DNA of 64,000 nt from Actinoplanes auranticolor (GTDB lineage: Bacteria > Actinomycetota > Actinomycetes > Mycobacteriales > Micromonosporaceae): assembly GCF_018332655.1 (NCBI RefSeq), contig NZ_BOQL01000038.1:1-64000 (forward strand), written 5' to 3'. Under the pieces are notes generated by a model that was given only the letters and a program-made list of their open reading frames with translations, searched no databases and was not told the origin of the DNA. The position numbers were made by a program, and so were the translations under genes. Each line of letters begins with the position of its first letter. Position 1 is the stretch's first letter. Positions 15,564 to 24,295 of the stretch are shown here, piece after piece.

Positions 15564-16534
15564 AGCCCTTCACATACCAACGGGCCGACGATGTGGCGTC
15601 GGCGGTGGCGGCGGCCGCGACGACGCCCGGCGCGGTGTACCTGGGCGGCGGCACCAATCTCGTCGACCTGATGCGGCAGAACATCGAACGCCCGGCGGCA
15701 CTGGTGGACATCTCCCGGCTGCCGGCTCGCATCGAGATCGGCACGGACGGCCGGCTCCGGATCCCGGCGGCGGCCACCAACACCGACGTGGCCGCCGACC
15801 CGGTCGTCCGCCGTGACTTCCGGATCATCGCCGAGGCGATCGTCAACGGCGCTTCGGGCCAGATCCGCAACATGGCCACGGTCGGTGGCAACCTCATGCA
15901 GCGCACTCGTTGCCTCTACTTCTATGACGCCGGCGCCCACTGCAACAAGCGGGAGCCCGGCAGCGGCTGCGACGCCGTCGACGGCCACAACCGGATGCAC
16001 GCCGTCCTCGGCGCATCCCCCCACTGCATGGCCACCCACCCGTCGGACCTCGCCGTGGCGCTGGCCGCGCTGGACGCCCGGGTCCACCTCGCCGGGCCGG
16101 CCGGACAGCGCACGGTCGAGTTGCGGGACCTGCACCGGCTGCCCGGCGACACCCCGCACGTCGAGCACACCCTGGAACCGGGCGAGCTCATCACGACGGT
16201 GAGCGTGCCCGCGCCGCCGGCCGAGGCGCGCTCGGCATACCGGAAGGTCCGGGAACGGGCCAGCTACGCCTTCGCGCTGGTCTCCGTCGCCGCGCTGCTG
16301 GAGGTCCGCGACGGCACGGTGGTGTCGGCGCGTCTGGCGCTGGGCGGCGTGGCGGCGAAACCGTGGCGGGCGGCCTCGGCGGAAGCCGTTCTGACCGGCG
16401 CCCCGGCGACCCGAGCGAGCTTCGAACGGGCGGCCGACGTGGCACTCGCCGACGCGCGACCACTGACGCACAACGGGTTCAAGATCCCCCTGATGCGGCG
16501 GGTCATCGTTTCCACCCTCGAGGAGCTGTCATGA
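15560..16534 (+). CDS. paoB: FAD (and probable 4Fe-4S) subunit of aldehyde oxidoreductase
   Basis: A 324-residue FAD-binding subunit. The PCMH-type FAD domain is at residues 1-170 with AVYLGGGTNLVDLM and QIRNMATVGGNLMQRT (pyrophosphate loops); the CO dehydrogenase flavoprotein C-terminal domain follows (ELITTVSVPAPP, YRKVRERASYAFALVSVAA). Between these loops there is a Cys-bearing insertion with C118, C128, C137 and C156. In E. coli PaoB (YagS) such an insertion binds an extra [4Fe-4S] cluster, which supports the Pao assignment over xanthine dehydrogenase. It overlaps both neighbours by 4 bp. Confidence 0.9.
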   Translation: MKPFTYQRADDVASAVAAAATTPGAVYLGGGTNLVDLMRQNIERPAALVDISRLPARIEIGTDGRLRIPAAATNTDVAADPVVRRDFRIIAEAIVNGASGQIRNMATVGGNLMQRTRCLYFYDAGAHCNKREPGSGCDAVDGHNRMHAVLGASPHCMATHPSDLAVALAALDARVHLAGPAGQRTVELRDLHRLPGDTPHVEHTLEPGELITTVSVPAPPAEARSAYRKVRERASYAFALVSVAALLEVRDGTVVSARLALGGVAAKPWRAASAEAVLTGAPATRASFERAADVALADARPLTHNGFKIPLMRRVIVSTLEELS

Positions 16535-18747
16535 ACGCCGATCCAGTGGTGGGCCGGGCCGTACCGCGGCGGGACGGCCCCGCCAAGGTCAGCGGCGCGG
16601 CAGCGTTCACCGCCGAGGTGCCGGTCGAGGGAACGGCGCACGCCAAACTCGTCTGCAGCACAGTCGCCGCCGGCGAGATCACCGGCATCGACCTGACCGA
16701 GGCGCGGTCCGCTCCCGGCGTGGTGGCGATCATGACGCACCACAACGCGCCGGCGATGCGGATCGCCCCGCTGTTGATCACACTGCGGGGCGCCTCGTTC
16801 ACCCGTGCGCCGGTCATGCAGGACGCGCGGATCCGATGGAACGGCCAGCCGGTCGCCATCGTCGTCGCCGAGACACCGGAGCAGGCCGACCACGCCGCCT
16901 CCCTGGTACGGGTCAGCTACGCCCTCGCCGAAGCACGGCTGGTCTTCGACGACCTCAAGGCCGGCGCGCCGCAGCCCGACCACGTCCAGGGCGAGGCACC
17001 CGCGGTGATGATCGGGGATGCGGAGGCGGCTCTACGGGCCGCTGACACGCGCGTCGACCAGGTCTACCGGACGCCATGGCACACGCACTGCGCCATCGAA
17101 CCGCACGCCACCACCGTCGCCTGGCACGACGACCGCAGCCTGACGATGTGGGACGCCACCCAGGCGATCACCCACTCCCAGGCCACCCTCGCCGAAGTCT
17201 TCAGCCTCGATCTCGAGAACATCCGCGTCGTCTCCCAGTTCGTCGGGGGCGCCTTCGGTAACAAGATGATGTGGAGCCATCAGATCCTGTGTGCCGCGGC
17301 CGCGCGGCTGGCGCAACGCCCGGTCCGGCTGGTCCTGTCCCGCTCCGACGTCTTCCGGGTGACCGGCGGGCGGACCCGCACCGAGCAACGGGTCGCGCTG
17401 GGCGCCCGGGCGGACGGAACGCTCACGGCGCTGATCCACGAGGCGACGACCACGACCGGCATCAGCGATGGCTTCGCCGAGCAGTGCACATTCCCGGCCC
17501 GCGTCCTCTACGGCGCCGACACGTTCGGCATCGACCAGCGCGTCGTTGAGCTCCACACGCCCGCCAACTCGTCCATGCGGGCGCCCGGCGAGTCGGTGGG
17601 CTCGTTCGCCCTTGAGTGCGCGATCGACGAACTGGCCGAGCAGCTCGACGTCGACCCGCTCGACCTGCGTACCAGGTTCGAACCCGCGGCACACCCGACC
17701 ACCGGCAAACCGTTCTCCGCACGGCACCTGCTCGAGGCGTACCGGCTGGGGGCCGAACGTTTCGGCTGGGCCGAGCGCAGCTCGGCACCACGCTCCCGGC
17801 GGGACGGGCCGTGGTGGATCGGCCAGGGCGTCGCTACCGCCACGTACCCCTACACCCGGATGCCCGGCGGCCGCGCATCCGTCACCGTCAGCGCGGACGG
17901 GCACGCGACCGTCCGCACCGCAGCGCACGAGATGGGCATGGGCACTGCCACCGTCCAGGCCCAGTACGCCGCCGACCACCTGGGCTTGCCGCTGGACCGA
18001 GTGCACTTCGAGTACGGCGACAGCCGCCACCCGGCCGCGGTGCCGGCGGGCGGATCCGCGCAGACGGTCAGCATCATCGCCTCGGTGGTGGCGGCGACCC
18101 GGGCGCTCACCGCGGAACTGCTGCGCCTCACGTCCTCGGACTCACCCCTGGCCGGTGCGGGCACGGACGACGTGGAACTGCGCGACGGCGGCATTTACCT
18201 GCGAGACGGCGGGGCGGGCCAGTCCTGGCCGGACATCCTGCGCCGGGCCGGCCGCGACGAGCTCACCGGCGAGGGCGCCGCTTCGCCGCCGACGGAGACG
18301 GCTCAGCACGCGATGCACTCCTTCGGGGTGCAGTTCTGCGAGGTACGGGTCCACGACGTCACCGGCGAGGTCCGGGTGTCGCGGTGGCTCGGCATGTTCG
18401 ACACCGGCCGCATCATCAACCCGAGGACAGCCACCAGCCAGTTCCGCGGCGCGATCGTGATGGGCATCGGCTCGGCGCTGAGCGAGGAGACGATCTTCGA
18501 CGAGCGGACCGGACGGGTCCTCAACGCCACGCTCGCCGAGTACCACGTGCCCGTGCACGCCGACATCCCGCCGATCGAGGTCGCCTGGCTCGGCCACCCG
18601 GACCCGCTGGCGCCGATGGCCGGTAAGGGCGTGGGGGAGGTAGGCATGGTCGGCGTGGCCGCGGCGGTCGCCAACGCCGTGTACAACGCCACCGGACGGC
18701 GCATCCGAGACCTGCCGATCACGCCCGACAAGGTGCTGGGACTGTGA
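16531..18747 (+). CDS. paoC: molybdenum-binding subunit of aldehyde oxidoreductase
   Basis: A 738-residue catalytic subunit, close to the length of E. coli PaoC. Residues 1-150 form the a/b hammerhead domain (GRAVPRRDGPAKVSGAAAFT). The rest is the molybdopterin-binding part: QFVGGAFGNKMM, SSMRAPGESVGSFALECAID (the MRAPGE substrate-pocket motif), and PAGGSAQTVSI. The C-terminal GKGVGEVGMVG contains the expected catalytic Glu near residue 703. It oxidises aldehydes to carboxylic acids at a Mo centre with molybdopterin cytosine dinucleotide in known members. The exact substrate cannot be told. The frame is open upstream, but the ATG at 16531 overlaps the FAD gene stop as ATGA. Confidence 0.92.
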   Translation: MNADPVVGRAVPRRDGPAKVSGAAAFTAEVPVEGTAHAKLVCSTVAAGEITGIDLTEARSAPGVVAIMTHHNAPAMRIAPLLITLRGASFTRAPVMQDARIRWNGQPVAIVVAETPEQADHAASLVRVSYALAEARLVFDDLKAGAPQPDHVQGEAPAVMIGDAEAALRAADTRVDQVYRTPWHTHCAIEPHATTVAWHDDRSLTMWDATQAITHSQATLAEVFSLDLENIRVVSQFVGGAFGNKMMWSHQILCAAAARLAQRPVRLVLSRSDVFRVTGGRTRTEQRVALGARADGTLTALIHEATTTTGISDGFAEQCTFPARVLYGADTFGIDQRVVELHTPANSSMRAPGESVGSFALECAIDELAEQLDVDPLDLRTRFEPAAHPTTGKPFSARHLLEAYRLGAERFGWAERSSAPRSRRDGPWWIGQGVATATYPYTRMPGGRASVTVSADGHATVRTAAHEMGMGTATVQAQYAADHLGLPLDRVHFEYGDSRHPAAVPAGGSAQTVSIIASVVAATRALTAELLRLTSSDSPLAGAGTDDVELRDGGIYLRDGGAGQSWPDILRRAGRDELTGEGAASPPTETAQHAMHSFGVQFCEVRVHDVTGEVRVSRWLGMFDTGRIINPRTATSQFRGAIVMGIGSALSEETIFDERTGRVLNATLAEYHVPVHADIPPIEVAWLGHPDPLAPMAGKGVGEVGMVGVAAAVANAVYNATGRRIRDLPITPDKVLGL

Positions 18748-18762
18748 GGGGGGTTCGCGGCC

Positions 18763-19863
18763 GTGCGTGAGATCCTCGACGACCTCGTGGCCACGTGGCG
18801 CCGCGGCGAGCCGGCCGGTCTGGCGACGGTCGCCGCCACCTGGTCCAGCGCGCCCCGCCAGCCCGGCGCGGCGATGCTCGTCCGGGCCGACGGCACTGCG
18901 GCCGGGAGCGTCTCCGGCGGCTGCGTCGAGAGCGCGGTCTACGAGCTGTGCCGGGAGGTGGCCGGCTCCGGGCAACCCCGGACGGCGCGGTACGGCGTCA
19001 CCGACGACGACGCCACTGAGGTGGGCCTGCCCTGCGGCGGCACGATCGATGTCTTCGTCGAACCGGCGGGCTTCCCGGAGCTGGCAGTGCTCGCCGACGA
19101 GGTGGCCGCCGGGCGGCCGGTGGCGTTGCTGACCTGTGTGGACGGCCCGCCCGACCGGATCGGCCGGCACCTGGTGCTCACCCCGGACACCCGGCACGGT
19201 TCCCTCGGCGCCGACGGCCTCGACGACACTGCGGCCGCCGACGGGCGGGGCCTGCTCGCCGCCGGCGGTACCGGGCTGTTGCACTACGACCCGGGCGGCC
19301 GGCGGCCGGGCAGCGGAGTCACCGTGCTGGTCAACTCGTTTGCACCGGCGCCCCGCATGCTGGTCTTCGGGGCCACCGACCACGCCGCGGCGGTGACCCG
19401 GATCGGATCGTTCCTGGGCTACCGGGTCACCGCCTGTGACGCCCGGCCGGTCTTCGCCACCGCCGAGCGCTTCCCCGGCGCCGAGGAGGTGGTCGTGGAC
19501 TGGCCGCACCGCTACCTCGCCGCCGAGGCATCGGCAGGCCGGCTCGACACGCGCACGGTGGTCTGCGTCCTGACTCACGACGCCAAGTTCGACGTCCCTG
19601 CGCTGAGCATTGCCCTGGAGCTGCCCCTGGCGTACGTGGGCGCCATGGGCTCCCGCCGCACACACGCCGACCGCCTCGAACGCCTCCGCGAGGCCGGGCT
19701 GGCGGAGCCCGCCCTGGCCCGGCTCTGCTCGCCGCTCGGGCTCGACCTGGGCGCCCGGACCCCTGAAGAGACCGCGATCAGCGTGGCGGCGGAGATCATC
19801 GCGGTGCGCTCCAACGCCACCGGCAGGCCACTGACGGGAACCTCGGGCCCGATCCACAAGTGA
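18763..19863 (+). CDS. XdhC/CoxI-family molybdoenzyme maturation factor (PaoD-like)
   Basis: A 366-residue protein with the two XdhC domains. The N-terminal XdhC/CoxI part (VAATWSSAPRQPGAAMLVRA, SGGCVESAVYE with the conserved GGCVE Cys) is followed by an XdhC Rossmann domain (PRMLVFGATDHAAAVTRIGS, VVCVLTHDAKFDVPAL, YVGAMGSRRTHADRLERLRE). Such proteins bind the molybdenum cofactor, protect it and insert it into the large subunit, which fits its place as last gene of the operon, 15 bp after the Mo subunit. The start is GTG at 18763 behind a run of G residues. It is the functional counterpart of E. coli PaoD. Confidence 0.9.
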   Translation: MREILDDLVATWRRGEPAGLATVAATWSSAPRQPGAAMLVRADGTAAGSVSGGCVESAVYELCREVAGSGQPRTARYGVTDDDATEVGLPCGGTIDVFVEPAGFPELAVLADEVAAGRPVALLTCVDGPPDRIGRHLVLTPDTRHGSLGADGLDDTAAADGRGLLAAGGTGLLHYDPGGRRPGSGVTVLVNSFAPAPRMLVFGATDHAAAVTRIGSFLGYRVTACDARPVFATAERFPGAEEVVVDWPHRYLAAEASAGRLDTRTVVCVLTHDAKFDVPALSIALELPLAYVGAMGSRRTHADRLERLREAGLAEPALARLCSPLGLDLGARTPEETAISVAAEIIAVRSNATGRPLTGTSGPIHK

Positions 19864-19925
19864 GCACCAGGACGAGGACGGGTACGGCTGCTTTCTGAAG
19901 GACTACCGCCCCATCCCTGGTAGCC

Positions 19926-20795
19926 CTACCCGGCCTGGTCGGGGTCGTCTCCGTCCAGCAACACCATCGTGTCGTGATCGACCGTGCCCGGCTCGGCGTG
20001 ATAGATGAGCAGGCTGTGTCCGGGCGTGCCCTCGATCCGCATGGACTGGATGCCGAGCGTCACGGTGCCGACGCGGGGGTGGTGCAGGGTCTTGGTGTCC
20101 CGGCGGTGTGGGCGCACCTCGTAGCGTTCCCACAGCCGGGCGAACTCAGCGCTGCACGAACGCAACTCGTCGACGAGCAGCACCAGGTCGGGGGCGTCGG
20201 GTTCGAGGCCGGCCAGGGCGCGCAGGCGGGCGATGCAGCCGGTGGCGGATGCGTCCCAGTCGGCGAAGAGGCCGCGGGCGGCCGGGTGCAGGAAGCTGTA
20301 CCGGGTCAGGTTCTGCCGCTCCTGCGGCCAGTCCTCGATGCCGGGAAGCGTGCCCAACCCGCCCGGGTTCGACGCGAGGACGTCGGTGGTGCGGCTGAGC
20401 AACAGCGCCGGGTACGGTCGCAGGCTTTCCAGAATCAGGCTGACGCCGTGGGAGGGTTTCTCGTCGGCCGGCGCCGCCGGCGGTGGCGCGAGGTTGGCCA
20501 CCCGGGCGGCCAGGCCGATCAGGTGGGCGTGCTCGCTGGGGTCGAGATTGAGCGCGGTGGCCAGCGCGTCGACCACGGCCGGACCGGGCCGGTGCTCCCT
20601 GCCCCGTTCGAGCCGGGTGTAGTAGTCGACGCTCAGGCCCGCCCGTACGGCGATCTCCTCGCGGCGCAATCCCGGGGTGCGGCGTACGCCCGGCCCGACG
20701 ACGACTCCGGCGTCCTCCGGGCACATCTGAGTGCGGCGAGCGCGAAGGAACCGCCCCAGTTCCGCGCTTCCGGCACTCTCTCGTTCCCGCACCAT
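19926..20795 (-). CDS. XRE-family regulator with MmyB-like ligand domain
   Basis: A 289-residue regulator. The N-terminal helix-turn-helix is read in ELGRFLRARRTQ, RTPGLRREEIAVRAGLSVDY and YTRLERGREHRPGPAVVDAL, the standard opening of actinomycete MmyB-like regulators (YYTRLERG). Residues about 110-280 form the MmyB-like/MLTR ligand-binding PAS-type domain, including LRRYSFLHPAARGLF-type residues (here NLTRYSFLHPAARGLFADWD) and a C-terminal LLIYHAEPG. Family members often repress a divergent oxidoreductase or esterase gene. It is divergent from the Tat-exported carboxylesterase with 219 bp between them, so that gene is the likeliest target. The ATG at 20795 is chosen; the longer frame upstream is not protein-like. 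Confidence 0.9.
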   Translation of the reverse strand: MVRERESAGSAELGRFLRARRTQMCPEDAGVVVGPGVRRTPGLRREEIAVRAGLSVDYYTRLERGREHRPGPAVVDALATALNLDPSEHAHLIGLAARVANLAPPPAAPADEKPSHGVSLILESLRPYPALLLSRTTDVLASNPGGLGTLPGIEDWPQERQNLTRYSFLHPAARGLFADWDASATGCIARLRALAGLEPDAPDLVLLVDELRSCSAEFARLWERYEVRPHRRDTKTLHHPRVGTVTLGIQSMRIEGTPGHSLLIYHAEPGTVDHDTMVLLDGDDPDQAG

Positions 20796-21014
20796 CACAC
20801 CAGTGTGCCAGCGGTGCGGCCCGGCACCCCCGGAGCGACCACTCAGACCCGGGACATGCCGGTCAGCGGTGAGGGGGCATGCCAGGGCCAGGCAGCACGG
20901 GTCCTGGCTCTGCGGATCCGATGGCGTCAGTCTTGGACACCGTGACCGCCGGCGTTCGTCCACCACTGCCGCGGCCGCGACGACGTCATCCTTCCCCCTC
21001 ACAGCGGAGTGACC

Positions 21015-22655
21015 GTGAACGATTCAAGAGCTTCGCAGGTCGGCCGGCGAACCCTGCTCGGCATGTTCGGCGCGGCCACCGCCGCGACAGCGTTGGGACT
21101 CGGCGGCGCCCGCCCCGCGTCGGCCACCGGCACCCCGGCCACTGGACCGGCTCGTGGGAGGTCGTCCGCGCCCGAAGCGACGACCAGGTATGGAAGGGTC
21201 CGCGGCACGCGGACCACCGACGGCGGCAGCGCCTTCCTGGGCATTCCCTACGCCCGGCCCCCGGTGGGTGACCTGCGCCTGGCGGCGCCGGTTCCGCCCC
21301 TGGCCTGGCGGGGAGTGCGGGAAGCGGCCTCGTTCGGGCCCGCGGTGCCCCAGAGCCCGCCCCACACCGCCGTCCCCGCCGGTGACGAGTGGCTCACCGT
21401 CAACATCTGGCTGCCGCCGGGTGTCACCGAACCGGTTCCGGTCATGGTGTGGATCTACGGTGGCGGCTACGCCCGTGGCAGCGCGGACGAACCGACGTTC
21501 GAAGGCTCCGTGCTGGCCCGCGAGGGCCGGGTGGCCGTGGTGACGTTCAACTACCGCACCGGAGTGGACGGTTTCACCCACATTCCGGGCGCTCCCGCCA
21601 ACCGCGGCCTGCTCGACCAGGTGGCACTCCTGCGCTGGGTCCGCGACAACATCGGCGGCTTCGGCGGTGATTCCCGTCGGGTCACCGTCTTCGGCGAGTC
21701 GTCCGGAGCGGGTTGCGTGGCCGCGCTGCTCGCGATGCCCTCGGCCAGGGGCCTGTTCCACCGGGCTGTCGTGCAGAGCATGCCGCGTCCCTACCTCGCG
21801 CCACGGCTGGCCTACGAGATCGGCAATGAGGTCGCCTCCTCCGCCGGAGTGGGCTTCAGCCGCACAGAGCTGGCCCGTGTCCCGGCGCAGAGCCTGGTCG
21901 AGCACGGCGCGCGGGTACAGGCTCGGATGCCGTCGTTCGTCGACCGCTGGGGACAGATCGCCGCGATCGGAGGCGTGTACGGCCCGGTCGTCGACGGCGT
22001 GGTCCTGCCCCACGATCCCTACCAGGCGCTGGCCACCGGCGCCGGGCGCGACGTCGAGGTGATCTTCGGGCACACCCGGGACGAGAGTCGTCTGCTCATA
22101 GCGCTGGCCGGCCGCACGGGCCGGATCGGGCCAGCCGAACTCGAACAGGCCCTCCAGATGTTCGCGCCGCACGGCGATCCCGCCGCGTACCGGAACGCGT
22201 TCCCCGGCAAGGGTGACGAGCAGTTGTACGAGATGGTCCAGTCGGACTGGACCTTCCGCATGCCGCACATGGCACTGGCGACCGCGCACGCCCGGGCGGG
22301 CGGACGCACCTACTTCTACGAGTTCGTCCACGAAGTGGTCGGGGTGGGCGGCATTCGCGGCTCGCTGCACGGCATGGACGTGCCCCTGATCTTCGGCAAC
22401 TGGGTGCCGGGAACCTACAGCCTCGTCTTCGCCGAGCCGCCCACAGCCGAGGACCTCAGGCTGGGCACCGAGGTGCGCGAGGCGTGGACTCGTTTCGCCC
22501 ACACCGGCCGCCCCGGCTGGCCGCGGTTCGACGGCGGTAGCAGCGCGCCGACCAAGATCTGGGGCAACGGCGACCGCGTCGGCCGCTACCCCGAGATCCG
22601 GTCCTGGAGGCTCGCCCGCGGTGACCGGTTCAGCCCGTACGACGTGGTGCGGTAG
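21015..22655 (+). CDS. Tat-secreted type-B carboxylesterase
   Basis: A 546-residue alpha/beta hydrolase. It begins with a twin-arginine signal (QVGRRTLLGMFGAATAATAL, cleavage probably after ASATG). The carboxylesterase body has the oxyanion loop IYGGGYARGS, the nucleophile motif VTVFGESSGAGCVAALLAMP (Ser229), and the catalytic His region LHGMDVPLIFGN, with the order and length typical of family B esterases. It would hydrolyse esters outside the cell after folding in the cytoplasm. GTG at 21015 is preferred to GTG at 21009 because GGAG (21006-21009) then sits 5 nt upstream. The neighbouring XRE regulator is divergent and may control it. Confidence 0.9.
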   Translation: MNDSRASQVGRRTLLGMFGAATAATALGLGGARPASATGTPATGPARGRSSAPEATTRYGRVRGTRTTDGGSAFLGIPYARPPVGDLRLAAPVPPLAWRGVREAASFGPAVPQSPPHTAVPAGDEWLTVNIWLPPGVTEPVPVMVWIYGGGYARGSADEPTFEGSVLAREGRVAVVTFNYRTGVDGFTHIPGAPANRGLLDQVALLRWVRDNIGGFGGDSRRVTVFGESSGAGCVAALLAMPSARGLFHRAVVQSMPRPYLAPRLAYEIGNEVASSAGVGFSRTELARVPAQSLVEHGARVQARMPSFVDRWGQIAAIGGVYGPVVDGVVLPHDPYQALATGAGRDVEVIFGHTRDESRLLIALAGRTGRIGPAELEQALQMFAPHGDPAAYRNAFPGKGDEQLYEMVQSDWTFRMPHMALATAHARAGGRTYFYEFVHEVVGVGGIRGSLHGMDVPLIFGNWVPGTYSLVFAEPPTAEDLRLGTEVREAWTRFAHTGRPGWPRFDGGSSAPTKIWGNGDRVGRYPEIRSWRLARGDRFSPYDVVR

Positions 22656-22862
22656 CGGCGGCACAGGCGCACGAAGGGCCGGACCGCCGACGCGTCACAC
22701 CGCGCGCGGGGGCGTTCCGGCCGCATGTCCCCGGACGTGCGGAACTGGGCAGGCGCTGACCCAGCGTGCTTCAGTGAACGCCCGCCGGGGCCGGGTCATC
22801 GCCGCACCGACGGGAGGGGCGTCACGGTCCTCGGTGTGGCCGTATGGGGAGCCCGGCAGGTG

Positions 22863-23006
22863 TCAGATCCCTTGGGCGAGTTCGGTGAACGCCGCGGCGA
22901 TCCTCAGTGTCGGGCGGGCGTCGACTTCGAGTTCGTAGTGGCCGCGGCGCAGATTCTGTACGACCGAGCCGCGGACTTCATCGGGCAACCCTGCCCGATC
23001 ATCCAA
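22863..23006 (-). CDS. short unassigned ORF, possible C-terminal remnant
   Basis: A 47-codon frame from a TTG reads LPDEVRGSVVQNLRRGHYEL then EVDARPTLRIAAAFTELAQ. The composition is that of a real helical protein, not of an antisense shadow. There is no ribosome-binding site, and the frame just upstream is closed by a stop. It could be the tail of a lost gene. The remaining parts of the 22656-23179 gap contain nothing that I can assign. Confidence 0.25.
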   Translation of the reverse strand: MDDRAGLPDEVRGSVVQNLRRGHYELEVDARPTLRIAAAFTELAQGI

Positions 23007-23179
23007 TCAGTCCACGCAACAGAGCCGCGCGGGGAAACATCTACACGGTATTGATGTTTCTTCCCTCGACAAGAGGACCATCGACCAAGGGCTGTTTCCA
23101 TGGTCGACCAGGGTTCCCACCGACCGCCACGGGTGAAAGAACAAACTTGAGGGCACGCCAGTGGATGGTCGCCCGGCGC

Positions 23180-24295
23180 CTATCCCTTGCCCCGCGGCGC
23201 GTTCGCCGAGCCGCGCACGCCGACGCCGGTGCTGGGCGGCAGCGAGCAGTACGCCGCGGTGTTCAGCTTGGGGGCGGGCGTCATGTCGAGACCGTTGCGG
23301 TACTTCGTTGCGCCGTACCCACTGACGCATGGCGGCGGCTTGAAGAACGTGGTGACCAGCCCCATGTCGATACCGTCCGCGGTGATGGCCGTCGATCCGG
23401 CCGCCGCCACGGCCGGCAGCGTCACCAGTGCCTGCTCCAGCCCGTCGCGGCGGACCAGCGCGATGTCCGAGGTGGTGAGCAGATTACTCAGCAGCACGCC
23501 GAGGCCCGGATCGGTGTCGTTCAGCATCCCGCTCACCTGGTCCGCGGCCGCGGGGGCGGCGAGAATGAGGCGCCGCAGGTCCGGGTCGGAGCTGTCCAGT
23601 TGGGTGGCGAGCAGGTTCAGGTCATGACTGAACGAGCGCAGCGCATCGCTCGACTCCTGCTGCGTCCGGAGCACCACCTGACCGTTCTCGAGAAGCTGAG
23701 TCGTGGGACCGATGTTGTCCGACGCGGCCCGGGTCAGGTCCCCGGCGGTGTCCAGCAGGATCTGCAGGTTTCCGCCCTGGCCGGCCAGTGCCCGGTCCAG
23801 CTCGTCCACCACGGTGCGCAGGTCGTCCTTGGGTACGGAGGCGGCCAGGCCCGCCGCCGAGGTCAGCATCGTGGTGACCGGCAGCGGAAGCCGGGTGTCG
23901 GCGCGCTCGATGCGCGCTCCGGCGGCCAGGTACGGTCCGCCGTCGCTCTTCGGGCGCAGGTCGACGTACTGTTCTCCCACCGCCGACCGGTTGGCCACCA
24001 CGGCCTGCACCGCGGCCGGGACGCGTGGCGCGGAATCATCGATCTTGAGGTCGGTCTCGATGCCGTCGGCGGTCAGCCGCATGGCGCCGACGCGTCCGAC
24101 CGTCACCCCCCGGTAGGTCACCTCGGCATTGGTGAAGATGCCGCCGGACTCGCCCAGTTCGAGGTGGACCACGTAGTAGCCGCTGTGACCGACATAGCGG
24201 CCCAGGTCGGCATAGCGCAGCCCGATGAAGCCGACCACGAGCACACCGAGGACGGCGAAAAGGACGATCTTGAGCTTCGCACCGAGCGTGAGCAT
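23180..24295 (-). CDS. mceF: Mce family protein F
   Basis: A 371-residue protein, last gene of the mce operon. One N-terminal anchor (KLKIVLFAVLGVLVVGFIGL), then the MlaD/Mce domain at residues about 35-115 (VHLELGESGGIFTNAEVTYR, GVTVGRVGAMRL, VGEQYVDLRPKSDGGPYL), then a long helical region to about residue 290 that in known Mce proteins forms the tunnel. The C-terminus has two Cys (PPPCVSGYG and TAAYCSLPP) that could form a disulfide outside the membrane. Mce A-F form a heterohexameric tube carrying lipid through the envelope to the YrbE permeases. It overlaps mceE by 1 bp (TGATG). Confidence 0.92.
   Translation of the reverse strand: MLTLGAKLKIVLFAVLGVLVVGFIGLRYADLGRYVGHSGYYVVHLELGESGGIFTNAEVTYRGVTVGRVGAMRLTADGIETDLKIDDSAPRVPAAVQAVVANRSAVGEQYVDLRPKSDGGPYLAAGARIERADTRLPLPVTTMLTSAAGLAASVPKDDLRTVVDELDRALAGQGGNLQILLDTAGDLTRAASDNIGPTTQLLENGQVVLRTQQESSDALRSFSHDLNLLATQLDSSDPDLRRLILAAPAAADQVSGMLNDTDPGLGVLLSNLLTTSDIALVRRDGLEQALVTLPAVAAAGSTAITADGIDMGLVTTFFKPPPCVSGYGATKYRNGLDMTPAPKLNTAAYCSLPPSTGVGVRGSANAPRGKG

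Noticed and set aside
22656..23179. A gene in the gap between carboxylesterase and mceF
   Set aside because: Apart from a 47-codon frame with a weak start there is no ribosome-binding site or motif; listed only as a low-confidence ORF.
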